From Dyella_B jejuensis (lineage in GTDB: Bacteria > Pseudomonadota > Gammaproteobacteria > Xanthomonadales > Rhodanobacteraceae): 64,000 nucleotides of DNA. The stretch covers positions 4,522 to 68,521 of the forward strand of contig NZ_JADIKJ010000024.1 of the NCBI RefSeq assembly GCF_044904675.1. Reading direction: 5' to 3'. Positions 56,553 to 64,000 of the stretch are shown here, piece after piece. The notes under the pieces are model-generated. The model ran no database searches and had not been told where the DNA came from. It saw nothing but the letters and a program-made list of their open reading frames with translations. The translations under genes were made by a program, and so were the position numbers. The first letter of the stretch is position 1; each line of letters opens with the position of its first letter.

Positions 56553-56753
56553 ATGTACATTTGCCTGTGCAATGCCGTTACCGACCACGACATCCGCCGC
56601 GCGGCGGCCGACGGCGTGCGCAGCTTTGCCGAATTGCAGGCGCGCACCGGCTGCTCGGATTGTTGCGGCTGTTGCGAAACCGAGGCGCGCTCGGTGCTGG
56701 ATGGCGCCGTGGCCCAGGTAAAGCTCGATCTGCCGATCCTCGTCACTGCCTGA
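56553..56753 (+). CDS. bfd: Bacterioferritin-associated ferredoxin
   Basis: 66 residues. It has the Bfd [2Fe-2S] cysteine pattern: YICLCNAVTD near the start and GCSDCCGCC in the middle. Bfd reduces bacterioferritin to release iron. The ATG at 56553 (MYICLC) is the family start. bfr follows 127 bases downstream. Confidence 0.92.
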   Translation: MYICLCNAVTDHDIRRAAADGVRSFAELQARTGCSDCCGCCETEARSVLDGAVAQVKLDLPILVTA

Positions 56754-56880
56754 CGCACCAACTGGCCAAGCCGCCATAGCGTCCCTCGTTGGCGCCTTTG
56801 CATGCGCGAATAATTCGCGTTGCCACCGTGAATGCACGAAATCCGTATAGTTCGATCCCTGCCATATACGGAGAGCGGCC

Positions 56881-57351
56881 ATGAAAGGCGACGCCAAGGT
56901 CATCGAGTTCCTCAATAAAGTGCTTTACAACGAGTTGACTGCGATCAACCAGTACTTCCTGCATTGCCGCATGTTCAAGAACTGGGGATACGGGGAACTG
57001 GCCGAGCACGAGTACAAGGAATCGATTGAAGAGATGAAGCATGCCGATCACCTGATCGAACGCATCCTGTTCCTGGAAGGCCTGCCCAATCTTCAGCACC
57101 TGGGCAAATTGCGCATCGGCGAGAACGTGCTCGAATGCATCCAGGGCGACCTCGATCTCGAACTGGCGGCTACTACCGACCTGCGCGCCGCGATTGCACA
57201 CAGTGAAGGCATTGCCGATTACGTAAGCCGCGATCTGTTCAAGAACATTCTCCACGACGAAGAAGAACACATCGATTGGCTGGAGACGCAGTTGAACCTG
57301 GTCAAGGACATCGGCGCGGAGCGCTACTTGCAGTCGAAAATGAAAAGTTAG
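56881..57351 (+). CDS. bfr: Bacterioferritin
   Basis: 156 residues. It stores iron in a heme-containing 24-mer. Met52 in IEEMKHADHLIER is the heme ligand, and Glu18, Glu51 and His54 are diiron ligands; DEEEHIDWLETQ supplies the others. Probably regulated together with bfd. Confidence 0.96.
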   Translation: MKGDAKVIEFLNKVLYNELTAINQYFLHCRMFKNWGYGELAEHEYKESIEEMKHADHLIERILFLEGLPNLQHLGKLRIGENVLECIQGDLDLELAATTDLRAAIAHSEGIADYVSRDLFKNILHDEEEHIDWLETQLNLVKDIGAERYLQSKMKS

Positions 57352-57470
57352 CGTTAAGCGCTGCCAGCGTGCAGCGTAGCAAGGCGACTGGCGGCACAGA
57401 GCGCAACTTGTTTCCTTGACGTTTTCGTCACATGCGGGCTATACCCTCCTTTTCCCCGGCAGGGCCATGC

Positions 57471-58232
57471 ATGGCTTCACGTCCACCACCACGCTACGTC
57501 GTCCGTCCGCACGACGCTATTGGCCAGCGTCGCCGCATGCTCTGGTTCGGGCTCGCATGGCTAGGCAGCATCGCGCTGGCCGCGTTGATCGTTGCGCTGG
57601 TGGTGGGGGCATGGAAGGGCGTGGTGCCGCGCGTTTCCGATCGGCACGCGCTGCGTGCGTTGACGGCCGAAAACGACGATCTCAAGCAACAGGTCGCCAA
57701 TCTGCAACGCTCGCAGCAGGTTACTGAGATTGCGACCAAGGCGCTGCGCCAGACTATCTCGCAACGCGATGAGGAAATCAGCGGATTGCGCGCCGACCTG
57801 GGCTTTTATTCGAGGCTGGTCGGCGGCGATACGCAACGCGAAGGGCTGAAAGTACAGGAAGTGTCGCTGCAACCGGTGCCGCATGCCTCCGCCTGGAATC
57901 TCACCATCAGCCTTACGCAGAACATCAAGCGCGACGACGACACCGGCGGAACCACCCTCATCGACGTCGAAGGGCTGCGCGACAATAAAGTGGTGCAGCT
58001 GAGCTGGTCCACGCTGGGCGATACCTCCGAAAAAGCCGGAATTCCGTTTAAATTTCGCTATTTCCAGCAATTGCATACCACTATTGCTCTGCCGTCCGAT
58101 TTTCGTCCGACGCGCCTGCATGTCACAGTCCAGCCGGAAAATGGCGATCCGGTCAGCCGCACTGTGAGCTGGACGGACGCGCTGTCCAGCCCAGTCACCA
58201 CCGCCCAGGGGGATACCGATGCTCAACCGTAA
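57471..58232 (+). CDS. DUF6776-like membrane-anchored protein
   Basis: 253 residues. One membrane helix near residues 22-50 (WFGLAWLGSIALAALIVALV), then a coiled coil (LRALTAENDDLKQQVANLQR), then a periplasmic beta-rich domain. DUF6776-like proteins often sit next to bactofilins, as here: its end overlaps the bactofilin start by 14 bases. Role unknown; probably envelope-related. ATG 57432 is a possible alternative start. Confidence 0.68.
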   Translation: MASRPPPRYVVRPHDAIGQRRRMLWFGLAWLGSIALAALIVALVVGAWKGVVPRVSDRHALRALTAENDDLKQQVANLQRSQQVTEIATKALRQTISQRDEEISGLRADLGFYSRLVGGDTQREGLKVQEVSLQPVPHASAWNLTISLTQNIKRDDDTGGTTLIDVEGLRDNKVVQLSWSTLGDTSEKAGIPFKFRYFQQLHTTIALPSDFRPTRLHVTVQPENGDPVSRTVSWTDALSSPVTTAQGDTDAQP

Positions 58233-58641
58233 GCGCAACGACCAAGTACACCGCCATGCCGAGACCAGCCTGATCTCGCAGGGCACGATCATTCGTGGCG
58301 ACGTCCGTTTCACCGGCACGCTGCACCTGGACGGTCGCATTGAAGGCGCGGTGCTCGGCGAGGGCTCGAACGCAGTGTTCACGTTGAGCGAGCACGGCCA
58401 GGTGCACGGCGAAGTGCGCGTGCCGCATGCCATGCTCAATGGCCAAGTGACCGGCGATATTTACATCAGTGAACGGCTGGAACTGGCCGCCCAGGCGCGC
58501 GTGGTCGGCGATGTGCGCTACAGCTCGCTGGAAATGGCCGCGGGAGCCCAGGTGAACGGCCGCATCGCGCACCAGGGTGACGATCACGCCCAACGTGAAC
58601 TGCCCGCGCCCGAGCTTCGCTCCGAACCGGTGCCGGCCTGA
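58219..58641 (+). CDS. Bactofilin
   Basis: 140 residues. The central beta-helix repeats (TIIRGDVRFTGTLHLDGRIE, GQVHGEVRV, ARVVGDVRYSSLEMAAGAQV) form the polymerising bactofilin domain; the ends are disordered. Bactofilins are membrane-associated cytoskeletal filaments in cell shape and polarity. It is coupled to the upstream membrane protein, which could be its anchor. Confidence 0.9.
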   Translation: MLNRKRNDQVHRHAETSLISQGTIIRGDVRFTGTLHLDGRIEGAVLGEGSNAVFTLSEHGQVHGEVRVPHAMLNGQVTGDIYISERLELAAQARVVGDVRYSSLEMAAGAQVNGRIAHQGDDHAQRELPAPELRSEPVPA

Positions 58642-58723
58642 ACTGCGGATCGATTGACGGCGACCGGCGCAAGGGCCAGCTGATATGCTTGACTCCACGC
58701 CGCCCCAGCCTCATATCCGCGTC

Positions 58724-59092
58724 ATGGAAACCATCGTAGCTATTCCCGATTACCGTCAGGCGGGCGCCCCGCTGATCTTCACCGAGGCCGCCGCGCGCAA
58801 GGTGCACGAGCTGATCCAGGAAGAAGGCAATCCTGAGCTGAAGCTGCGCGTGTACATCACCGGCGGCGGCTGCTCGGGCTTCCAGTACGGCTTTACCTTC
58901 GACGAGACGCGCGCGGAAGACGATTTCGCGCTGGATCGCGAAGGCGTCACCCTGCTGGTCGACCCGCTTTCGCTGCAGTACCTCACCGGTGCGGAGATCG
59001 ATTACTCCGAGAACCTGAGCGGTTCGCAGTTCGTCATCCGCAACCCCAACGCCAAGACCACCTGCGGCTGCGGCTCCTCGTTTTCCACCTGA
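58724..59092 (+). CDS. erpA: Iron-sulfur cluster insertion protein ErpA
   Basis: 122 residues, A-type carrier. Cluster cysteines are in TGGGCSGFQYGF and TTCGCGSSF. The start METIVAIPDYR fits relatives; ATG 58685 gives 13 extra residues. It delivers [4Fe-4S] clusters to target enzymes. Confidence 0.94.
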   Translation: METIVAIPDYRQAGAPLIFTEAAARKVHELIQEEGNPELKLRVYITGGGCSGFQYGFTFDETRAEDDFALDREGVTLLVDPLSLQYLTGAEIDYSENLSGSQFVIRNPNAKTTCGCGSSFST

Positions 59093-59109
59093 GCGGCCCA
59101 CCCATCCGG

Positions 59110-60066
59110 ATGGCTTCGACGAATCCCAATACCTTCGCCGGACTCAGCCTGATACTCGACCGCGTTTCCGAACAGCGCGACGTCATCGAATGGGTTACGA
59201 CCAAGGCCGGTTCGTCCGACGCGCGTTACCTGCTGCTGGACGACGTCGGCAACGCTTTCCTGCACAAGCACGAAGAAGCCTTGCGCTGGCTTGACGCCGG
59301 CGAGCGCGCGCGCCTGCTGCCACACGTCTCCTGCAGCCTGCTCGGCATGGCCCATGGACGGCCGCACTTCATGCTCCAACTCGATGCCGGCGACGATCGC
59401 ATCGATGCGTTGGAAGAAGCGCTCGGTGCTCGCCGCACGGGCCTGCGCGAGGCGGGATTGCTGCTCGCTGCCGATGAAGCAGGCCTGTTCGCCTATGCCA
59501 AGGGGCTTGCGCATTGGCAACGCGAAACCCGGTTTTGCGCACGCTGCGGTTCGGCGCTGACCCTGGTGTCGTCCGGCCATCGGGCACAATGCACCGACGC
59601 GGCCTGCGGCCGCCTGCATTTTCCGCGTACCGATGCGGCGATCATCGTCATCGTCGAATACCAGGGCGCCTGCCTGCTCGGGCGCCAAGCCGGCTGGCCA
59701 ATCGGCCGTTATTCCACCTTGGCCGGATTCATCGAGCCGGGCGAGGCGCTGGAAGATGCCGTGCGTCGCGAAGTCGCCGAAGAGTCCGGAGTGGTCGTAG
59801 GCGACGTGCATTACCACTCTTCGCAGCCTTGGCCGATGCCCGCATCGCTGATGATCGGCTTTACTGCCGTAGCCACCCATCCCGAGATCCACCTGCGCGA
59901 CGGCGAACTGGAAGACGCACGCTGGTTTACGCCACGGCAGATCGTGGACGGCCTTGCCGATGGCAGCCTCGGCATGCCGACACGACTATCGGTCTCCTAC
60001 CAGTTGCTCTCGCATTGGCTGCGCCAACGCGCCGGCCTGGAACTGGATGCCCTGGTAACGCGCTGA
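59110..60066 (+). CDS. nudC: NAD(+)/NADH diphosphatase NudC
   Basis: 318 residues. Zinc-ribbon cysteines in FCARCGSAL and QCTDAACG, then the Nudix box GFIEPGEALEDAVRREVAEE and the NudC-specific SQPWPMPASLM. It hydrolyses NAD(H) and removes NAD caps from RNA. It starts 18 bases after erpA. Confidence 0.94.
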   Translation: MASTNPNTFAGLSLILDRVSEQRDVIEWVTTKAGSSDARYLLLDDVGNAFLHKHEEALRWLDAGERARLLPHVSCSLLGMAHGRPHFMLQLDAGDDRIDALEEALGARRTGLREAGLLLAADEAGLFAYAKGLAHWQRETRFCARCGSALTLVSSGHRAQCTDAACGRLHFPRTDAAIIVIVEYQGACLLGRQAGWPIGRYSTLAGFIEPGEALEDAVRREVAEESGVVVGDVHYHSSQPWPMPASLMIGFTAVATHPEIHLRDGELEDARWFTPRQIVDGLADGSLGMPTRLSVSYQLLSHWLRQRAGLELDALVTR

Positions 60067-60136
60067 GCGTTCGATGGCGAGGCATGAACGGGCCTCATCC
60101 TCGCTTACAATGCGTCATCCTTCGGAGCCCGTTTTC

Positions 60137-61006
60137 ATGGCCATTCGCCTGCTTGCCGCCCTGATCGCTCTTGGACTGCTGCACCTGCAGCCTCAGCTTG
60201 CCCATTGGCGAGGCGATGGTGGATTCCGACGCTGGGTCCGTCAACTGGCCGATACCAGCGGCCCCGGTCGCGTGCTGCTCACGGTATTGGTGCCGGTTGC
60301 CTTATGTGCGGTAGTGGTCTGGCTATTGCAGAGACTGCCGCTGGCGGACTTGCTGCAGCTCGTGTTCGCGCTGGTGATACTGCTGTTCTCGTTCGGCCCG
60401 CATGCCTTCGAAGCGGATCTGGACGCCATCCTGAGAGCCCCGGACCAGAACAGTCGCGAAATCGCCGCCCAGGCGCTCGGCGATGACGGCGAAATAATCC
60501 CCTGGCGCACGGCGGACCTCGGCGAAGCGACCGTTTACGCAGCATTGCGGCGCCGCTTCGGCGTGCTGTTGTGGTTCTTTTTGCTTGGGCCGGTTGGCGC
60601 ACTGCTCTATCGCTTGGCGCGGCAATTGGCCCGCGACAGTTCATTGATGCTCGATCCGGGCGCCAGCACTTACGCGCGCTATCTCGCCAACGGCCTGGAC
60701 TGGCTTCCGGCACAGCTGATGGTGTTCACGCTTGCGCTGGTCGGTCATTGGGATGCCGTCATCGGCGCATGGCGACGTTGGCACCAGCAAGCCGCACCGA
60801 ACAACTGGTATCTCTCTCCACCGGGCTTCCTCGGCGCTGCCGCCCGCGCGGATGTACTCACCGACATCGAAGGCGGCGACGGTTACACGGAGGAACGCAC
60901 CGATGCGCTACAGGAATTGCGCCGCCTGCGTGATGCGCTGCTGCGCGCGTTGCTGGCATGGTTGAGCGTAGTGGCTTTGATCGTCATGGCCAGCTGGCTG
61001 CACTGA
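60137..61006 (+). CDS. ampE: AmpE-like signalling membrane protein
   Basis: 289 residues with about four hydrophobic segments. IRLLAALIALGLLHLQP at the N-terminus, FGVLLWFFLLGPVGALLYRL and NGLDWLPAQLMVFTLALVG are AmpE/CobD-like. AmpE is linked to beta-lactamase induction; ampD is not adjacent. GGAG precedes the ATG at 60137. Convergent with the next gene. Confidence 0.85.
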   Translation: MAIRLLAALIALGLLHLQPQLAHWRGDGGFRRWVRQLADTSGPGRVLLTVLVPVALCAVVVWLLQRLPLADLLQLVFALVILLFSFGPHAFEADLDAILRAPDQNSREIAAQALGDDGEIIPWRTADLGEATVYAALRRRFGVLLWFFLLGPVGALLYRLARQLARDSSLMLDPGASTYARYLANGLDWLPAQLMVFTLALVGHWDAVIGAWRRWHQQAAPNNWYLSPPGFLGAAARADVLTDIEGGDGYTEERTDALQELRRLRDALLRALLAWLSVVALIVMASWLH

Positions 61007-61022
61007 TTCGGATCAAGCCCCG

Positions 61023-62897
61023 CTAAGCCATATCGCCGCGCAGCGCCCGCACGCGATCTTCCAGCATCGCGGCGCTGACTTGTTCCGCCGACCTGGGCGT
61101 ATCCACCACCAGTTCGACCCGTGCGCGGAAGCGGCGCGGCAAACGGGCGCGACCCAGCATCGAATCGCGCCGGCTCCACACGCTGCCCCATAATCCGCGC
61201 AAGGCCATGGGCACGACCGGTACCGGGCGCCGCTTGAGGATTTTTTCTACGCCCGTGCGAAACGGCGCAATGCTGCCGTCCCTGGTCAGGCCGCCTTCGG
61301 GAAAGATGCATACCAACTCACCCTCGGCCAGCGCGGCATCGATAGCTTCGAAGGCGTGCTGCAATACGGCGGGATCTTCCTGCTGGCCTGCGACAGGAAT
61401 CGCCTTGGCGGTCCTGAACACGAAATGCAGCAGCGGAATGTTGAAGATCTTGTAATACATCACGAAGCGCGCGGGGCGGCGCAGGTTCGCCATCAAGATC
61501 AACGGGTCCATGAAACTCACGTGATTGCATACCAGCAGCGCCGGCCCTTGTTCCGGCAGATTGCGCATGCCGTCCACGCGGATGCGGTACAGCGTCTTCA
61601 CCAGCATCCAGGTGATGAAGCGCATCAGGAACTCAGGCACCAGGGTAAAGATGTAAGCCGCCACCGCGACATTGAGCAACGCCGCCAGCAGGAAAACCTG
61701 CGGCGCATTGAACCCAAGCAGGTCCAACGCAAGCCCGAAGCCGGACGCGATCACAATCAACAAGGCATTGAGAATATTGTTGCCGGCGATCACTCGCGAT
61801 AGACGATCGCGCGGCGTGCGCGACTGCACGAAGGCGAATAGCGGCACCACGTAGAAGCCCGCGAATACGCCGATCAGGATGAGATCGATCACGATGCGCC
61901 AGCTGCCGCCCGCATGCAGGAACGCCATCCAGTCCAGCCCGCGCGCCAGCGCCGCGCCCGGCCGCGCCAGGAACAGATCGACGCCGAATACCGTCAGGCC
62001 GAAGGCACCCAGTGGCACCAGACCGATTTCCACGCGCTTGCCTGACATTTTTTCGCACATCAGCGCGCCGATGCCGGTGCCGATTGAAAACAAGGTGAGT
62101 ACCAGCGTGTTGACCGAACCATCGCCCCCAAGGCTCACGCGGGTATACAGCGGCAGTTGCGCCACCAATACCGTGCCGAAAAACCAGAACCAGGAAATGC
62201 CCAGCACGGCGTTGAACACGGCGCGGTCTTCGTGCGTGATGCGCAGCACTCGCACCGTTTCCGACAGCGGGTTCCAGTTGAACTTGAGCTCCGGGGCCGT
62301 GGCGGGCGCCGCTGGAATGAAGCGGCTTGCGGCATAGCCGGCCATCGCGACGCCGATAGTCAGCGCGGCGGAAAAATGCGGCCCCCAGCCGGCGAACAGC
62401 ATCAGGGCGTTGCCCGCCACCATGCCGATCAGGATCGCCATTTGCGTGCCCATTTCCACCAGGCCATTGCCACCTACCAGTTCGGTGGTTTTCAGCGCCT
62501 GCGGAAGAATCGCGTATTTGATCGGGCCGAATACGGTCGAATGCATGCCCATCATGAACAGCACCACCAGCAACAGTGCAAGGTGATGCCCGATGAAAGC
62601 GTATGCCGCCAAGATCATCGCGGCGATCTCGAACAGCTTTACGTAGCGGATGATGCGCGTCTTCTCGAACTTCTCCGCCAGTTGCCCCGCCGTGGCGGAA
62701 AACAGGAAGAACGGCAGGATGAACAACGCTGGCGCCAGGTTCGTATACAAGCCGACAGCATGGTCGGACAAGCCCATCTGGAACGCCGCCAGCATCACCA
62801 TCGCATTGCGAAAAGCGCTATCGTTGAATGCGCCCAACGCCTGGGTCCAGAAAAACGGTGCGAAGCGGCGGCTGCCTAGCAGGGCGAACTGGCTCAT
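61023..62897 (-). CDS. MFS transporter fused to a PlsC acyltransferase (LplT-like)
   Basis: 624 residues. The first about 410 residues are an MFS transporter of the LplT type (FFWTQALGAFNDSAFRNAMV, MGMHSTVFGPIKYAILP). Residues about 430-624 are a PlsC acyltransferase: LVCNHVSFMDPLIL and CIFPEGGLTRDGSI. In E. coli lysophospholipid recycling, LplT and Aas are separate and Aas also has an AMP-ligase; no ligase domain exists here. It probably flips and re-acylates lysophospholipids. Confidence 0.88.
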   Translation of the reverse strand: MSQFALLGSRRFAPFFWTQALGAFNDSAFRNAMVMLAAFQMGLSDHAVGLYTNLAPALFILPFFLFSATAGQLAEKFEKTRIIRYVKLFEIAAMILAAYAFIGHHLALLLVVLFMMGMHSTVFGPIKYAILPQALKTTELVGGNGLVEMGTQMAILIGMVAGNALMLFAGWGPHFSAALTIGVAMAGYAASRFIPAAPATAPELKFNWNPLSETVRVLRITHEDRAVFNAVLGISWFWFFGTVLVAQLPLYTRVSLGGDGSVNTLVLTLFSIGTGIGALMCEKMSGKRVEIGLVPLGAFGLTVFGVDLFLARPGAALARGLDWMAFLHAGGSWRIVIDLILIGVFAGFYVVPLFAFVQSRTPRDRLSRVIAGNNILNALLIVIASGFGLALDLLGFNAPQVFLLAALLNVAVAAYIFTLVPEFLMRFITWMLVKTLYRIRVDGMRNLPEQGPALLVCNHVSFMDPLILMANLRRPARFVMYYKIFNIPLLHFVFRTAKAIPVAGQQEDPAVLQHAFEAIDAALAEGELVCIFPEGGLTRDGSIAPFRTGVEKILKRRPVPVVPMALRGLWGSVWSRRDSMLGRARLPRRFRARVELVVDTPRSAEQVSAAMLEDRVRALRGDMA

Positions 62898-62996
62898 GCG
62901 GATCCTTGGCGGAACGACGTCCGCGTAGCCTAGCGCGAAAAACTATCGCTATCGCACCGCCTCTTTATCCATATGCGCCGGGAATGCGTCGAGACT

Positions 62997-63389
62997 ATGT
63001 TTGCGCTGCTCGTGGCCGATGCCGTACTGATGTTCCACCTTGCGTTCATCCTGTTTGTCGCACTGGGTGGCTTGCTGGCGTTGAAGTGGCGGTGGATCCC
63101 CTGGCTTCAGCTGCCCGCCGTGGCCTGGGGTGCCTTTGTCGAGATCAGCGGACACGCCTGCCCGCTGACGCCCATGGAAAACCACTTTCGCCTCGCGGCT
63201 GGACAAGCTACCTACCAAGGCGATTGCATCGGGCATTACCTGTTGGCGGCGATCTATCCCGACGGCCTGACCCGATCCATTCAATTCGTTCTTGCCGCCC
63301 TCGTGTTGCTGGTGAATGGATCGGTTTACGCCTGGCTGGTGCGTCGGCGCGCAAGGCATAAGCAACGCAACCGGCCGCCCTTTGGTTGA
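62997..63389 (+). CDS. DUF2784 membrane protein
   Basis: 130 residues with three or four membrane segments (ALLVADAVLMFHLAFILFVA, WLQLPAVAWGAFVEI, IQFVLAALVLLVNGSVYAWLV). CPLTPMENHFR is the DUF2784 motif. Function unknown. The ATG at 62997 fits the family; 62973 is an alternative. Confidence 0.8.
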   Translation: MFALLVADAVLMFHLAFILFVALGGLLALKWRWIPWLQLPAVAWGAFVEISGHACPLTPMENHFRLAAGQATYQGDCIGHYLLAAIYPDGLTRSIQFVLAALVLLVNGSVYAWLVRRRARHKQRNRPPFG

Positions 63390-63419
63390 GAGCAGGCTGC
63401 GCCAGACACGAGGATGATC

Positions 63420-63845
63420 ATGCTGATCTCAGGACGTTGCCATTGCGGCCATATCCGCTTCACGCTTGATTGGAAGCCCGCCCCCTCGGACATTCCAGCC
63501 CGCGCCTGCACCTGCACGTTTTGCGTCAAACACGGCGGGGTGTGGACATCCTGTCCAGGCGGTTCGTTGAAAGTGACCGTAAAGGATTTTCGGAATGTAT
63601 CGCGCTATACGTTCGGCACGAAGACGGCTGATTTCCACGTCTGCGCCTATTGCGGCGTAGTGCCGCTGGCCACCAGTCTGATCGACGAACGCCTCTATGC
63701 GGTCGTCAACGTGAACACCTTCGAGAACGTGGCGCCATCGCTGCTTCGCCGGACAGCGATGACGCTGGATGAGGAAAGCGGCAACGAACGCCTTGATCGC
63801 CGCCGACGGAACTGGATTGCGAACGTCGATTATGTCCAGGGGTGA
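63420..63845 (+). CDS. GFA-family (Mis18/CENP-V fold) protein
   Basis: 141 residues. Zinc-binding cysteines in GRCHCGHIRF, ARACTCTFC and HVCAYCGVV are the GFA (formaldehyde-activating enzyme-like) pattern. True enzymatic activity is often unproven in this family. GAGG lies six bases upstream of ATG 63420. It ends 20 bases before the second MITE copy. Confidence 0.85.
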   Translation: MLISGRCHCGHIRFTLDWKPAPSDIPARACTCTFCVKHGGVWTSCPGGSLKVTVKDFRNVSRYTFGTKTADFHVCAYCGVVPLATSLIDERLYAVVNVNTFENVAPSLLRRTAMTLDEESGNERLDRRRRNWIANVDYVQG

Positions 63846-63865
63846 CTGCTAATGCCGGACGCTAG

Positions 63866-64000
63866 GGATGCTCTGATCCATGCTACGTAGGCGTCACCAG
63901 CTCTGTCTGTTCGCAGACCATAGGTTCGTCGGCGCACGCGGGGAGGGTACATGGATGTACCCGGCTTTGAGGAGCGAGGAAGGCAGACTGGCTGTCTGTC
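63866..64000. mobile_element. Second copy of the MITE-like element, cut by the window end
   Basis: It starts after CTAG (63862-63865) with GGATGCTCTGATCCATGCTA and then matches the reverse complement of the right part of the element at 31480-31856 almost base for base. The hairpin core GGGTACAT-GG-ATGTACCC is present. It runs off the window, so its far end is not visible. Confidence 0.85.

Overview
The window looks like chromosomal DNA of a high-GC gammaproteobacterium of the Lysobacterales (Xanthomonadales), most likely Rhodanobacteraceae (Dyella/Luteibacter/Rhodanobacter-like). This is inferred from gene content: an XanB2-type chorismatase beside aryl-polyene (xanthomonadin-type) genes, a threonine-attenuated thr operon, ubiJ-ubiB, ErpA, and a complete atp operon. 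No species call is possible from the sequence alone.

Layout. 1-8.2 kb: the start of a membrane sulfatase-like protein, the lipoprotein CpdB, the thr operon (leader peptide, a stand-alone homoserine dehydrogenase, thrB, thrC), and a divergent isochorismatase-fold hydrolase/TetR pair sharing a perfect palindrome. 8.2-21.6 kb: housekeeping RNA and quinone genes (trmL, ubiJ, ubiB, truC, arfB), then a LysR regulator divergent from the glyoxylate shunt (aceB, aceA), a CPA-type antiporter, comM and ubiK. 21.7-25.2 kb: a P-II protein, gpmA, a secreted VNG-repeat protein and hemF. 25.4-31.5 kb: part of an aryl-polyene/xanthomonadin-type pigment locus (two ketosynthase-like proteins, GT2, two dehydratases, acyltransferase, ACP, XanB2) in two convergent blocks. 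Directly behind xanB2, at its stop codon, sits a 377-bp structured MITE-like element. 31.9-40.8 kb: glmU and the atp operon (I-B-E-F-H-A-G-D-C), all on the minus strand. 41.0-52.9 kb: a phasin, then a long, tightly packed minus-strand operon: tal, a phosphoglucose isomerase-glucokinase fusion, gnd, zwf, a GH15 glucoamylase, a GT4 glycosyltransferase, a GH57 amylase-type enzyme and queD. 53-55.7 kb: a poorly coding stretch with a clearly decayed papain-family (C1A) peptidase pseudogene and a DUF6150-like gene, bordered by a tRNA-Met(CAT). 55.9-64 kb: rppH, bfd-bfr, a DUF6776-like protein with a bactofilin, erpA, nudC, ampE, an MFS-PlsC fusion, DUF2784 and GFA-family genes, and the start of a second copy of the MITE.

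The most unusual biology is the carbon operon. Its gene set would release glucose from alpha-glucans (GH15, GH57), phosphorylate and isomerise it in one fused polypeptide, and feed it into the pentose phosphate pathway (zwf, gnd, tal). The MITE family is also notable: its two internal 50-bp repeats differ by paired, compensatory changes in a hairpin.
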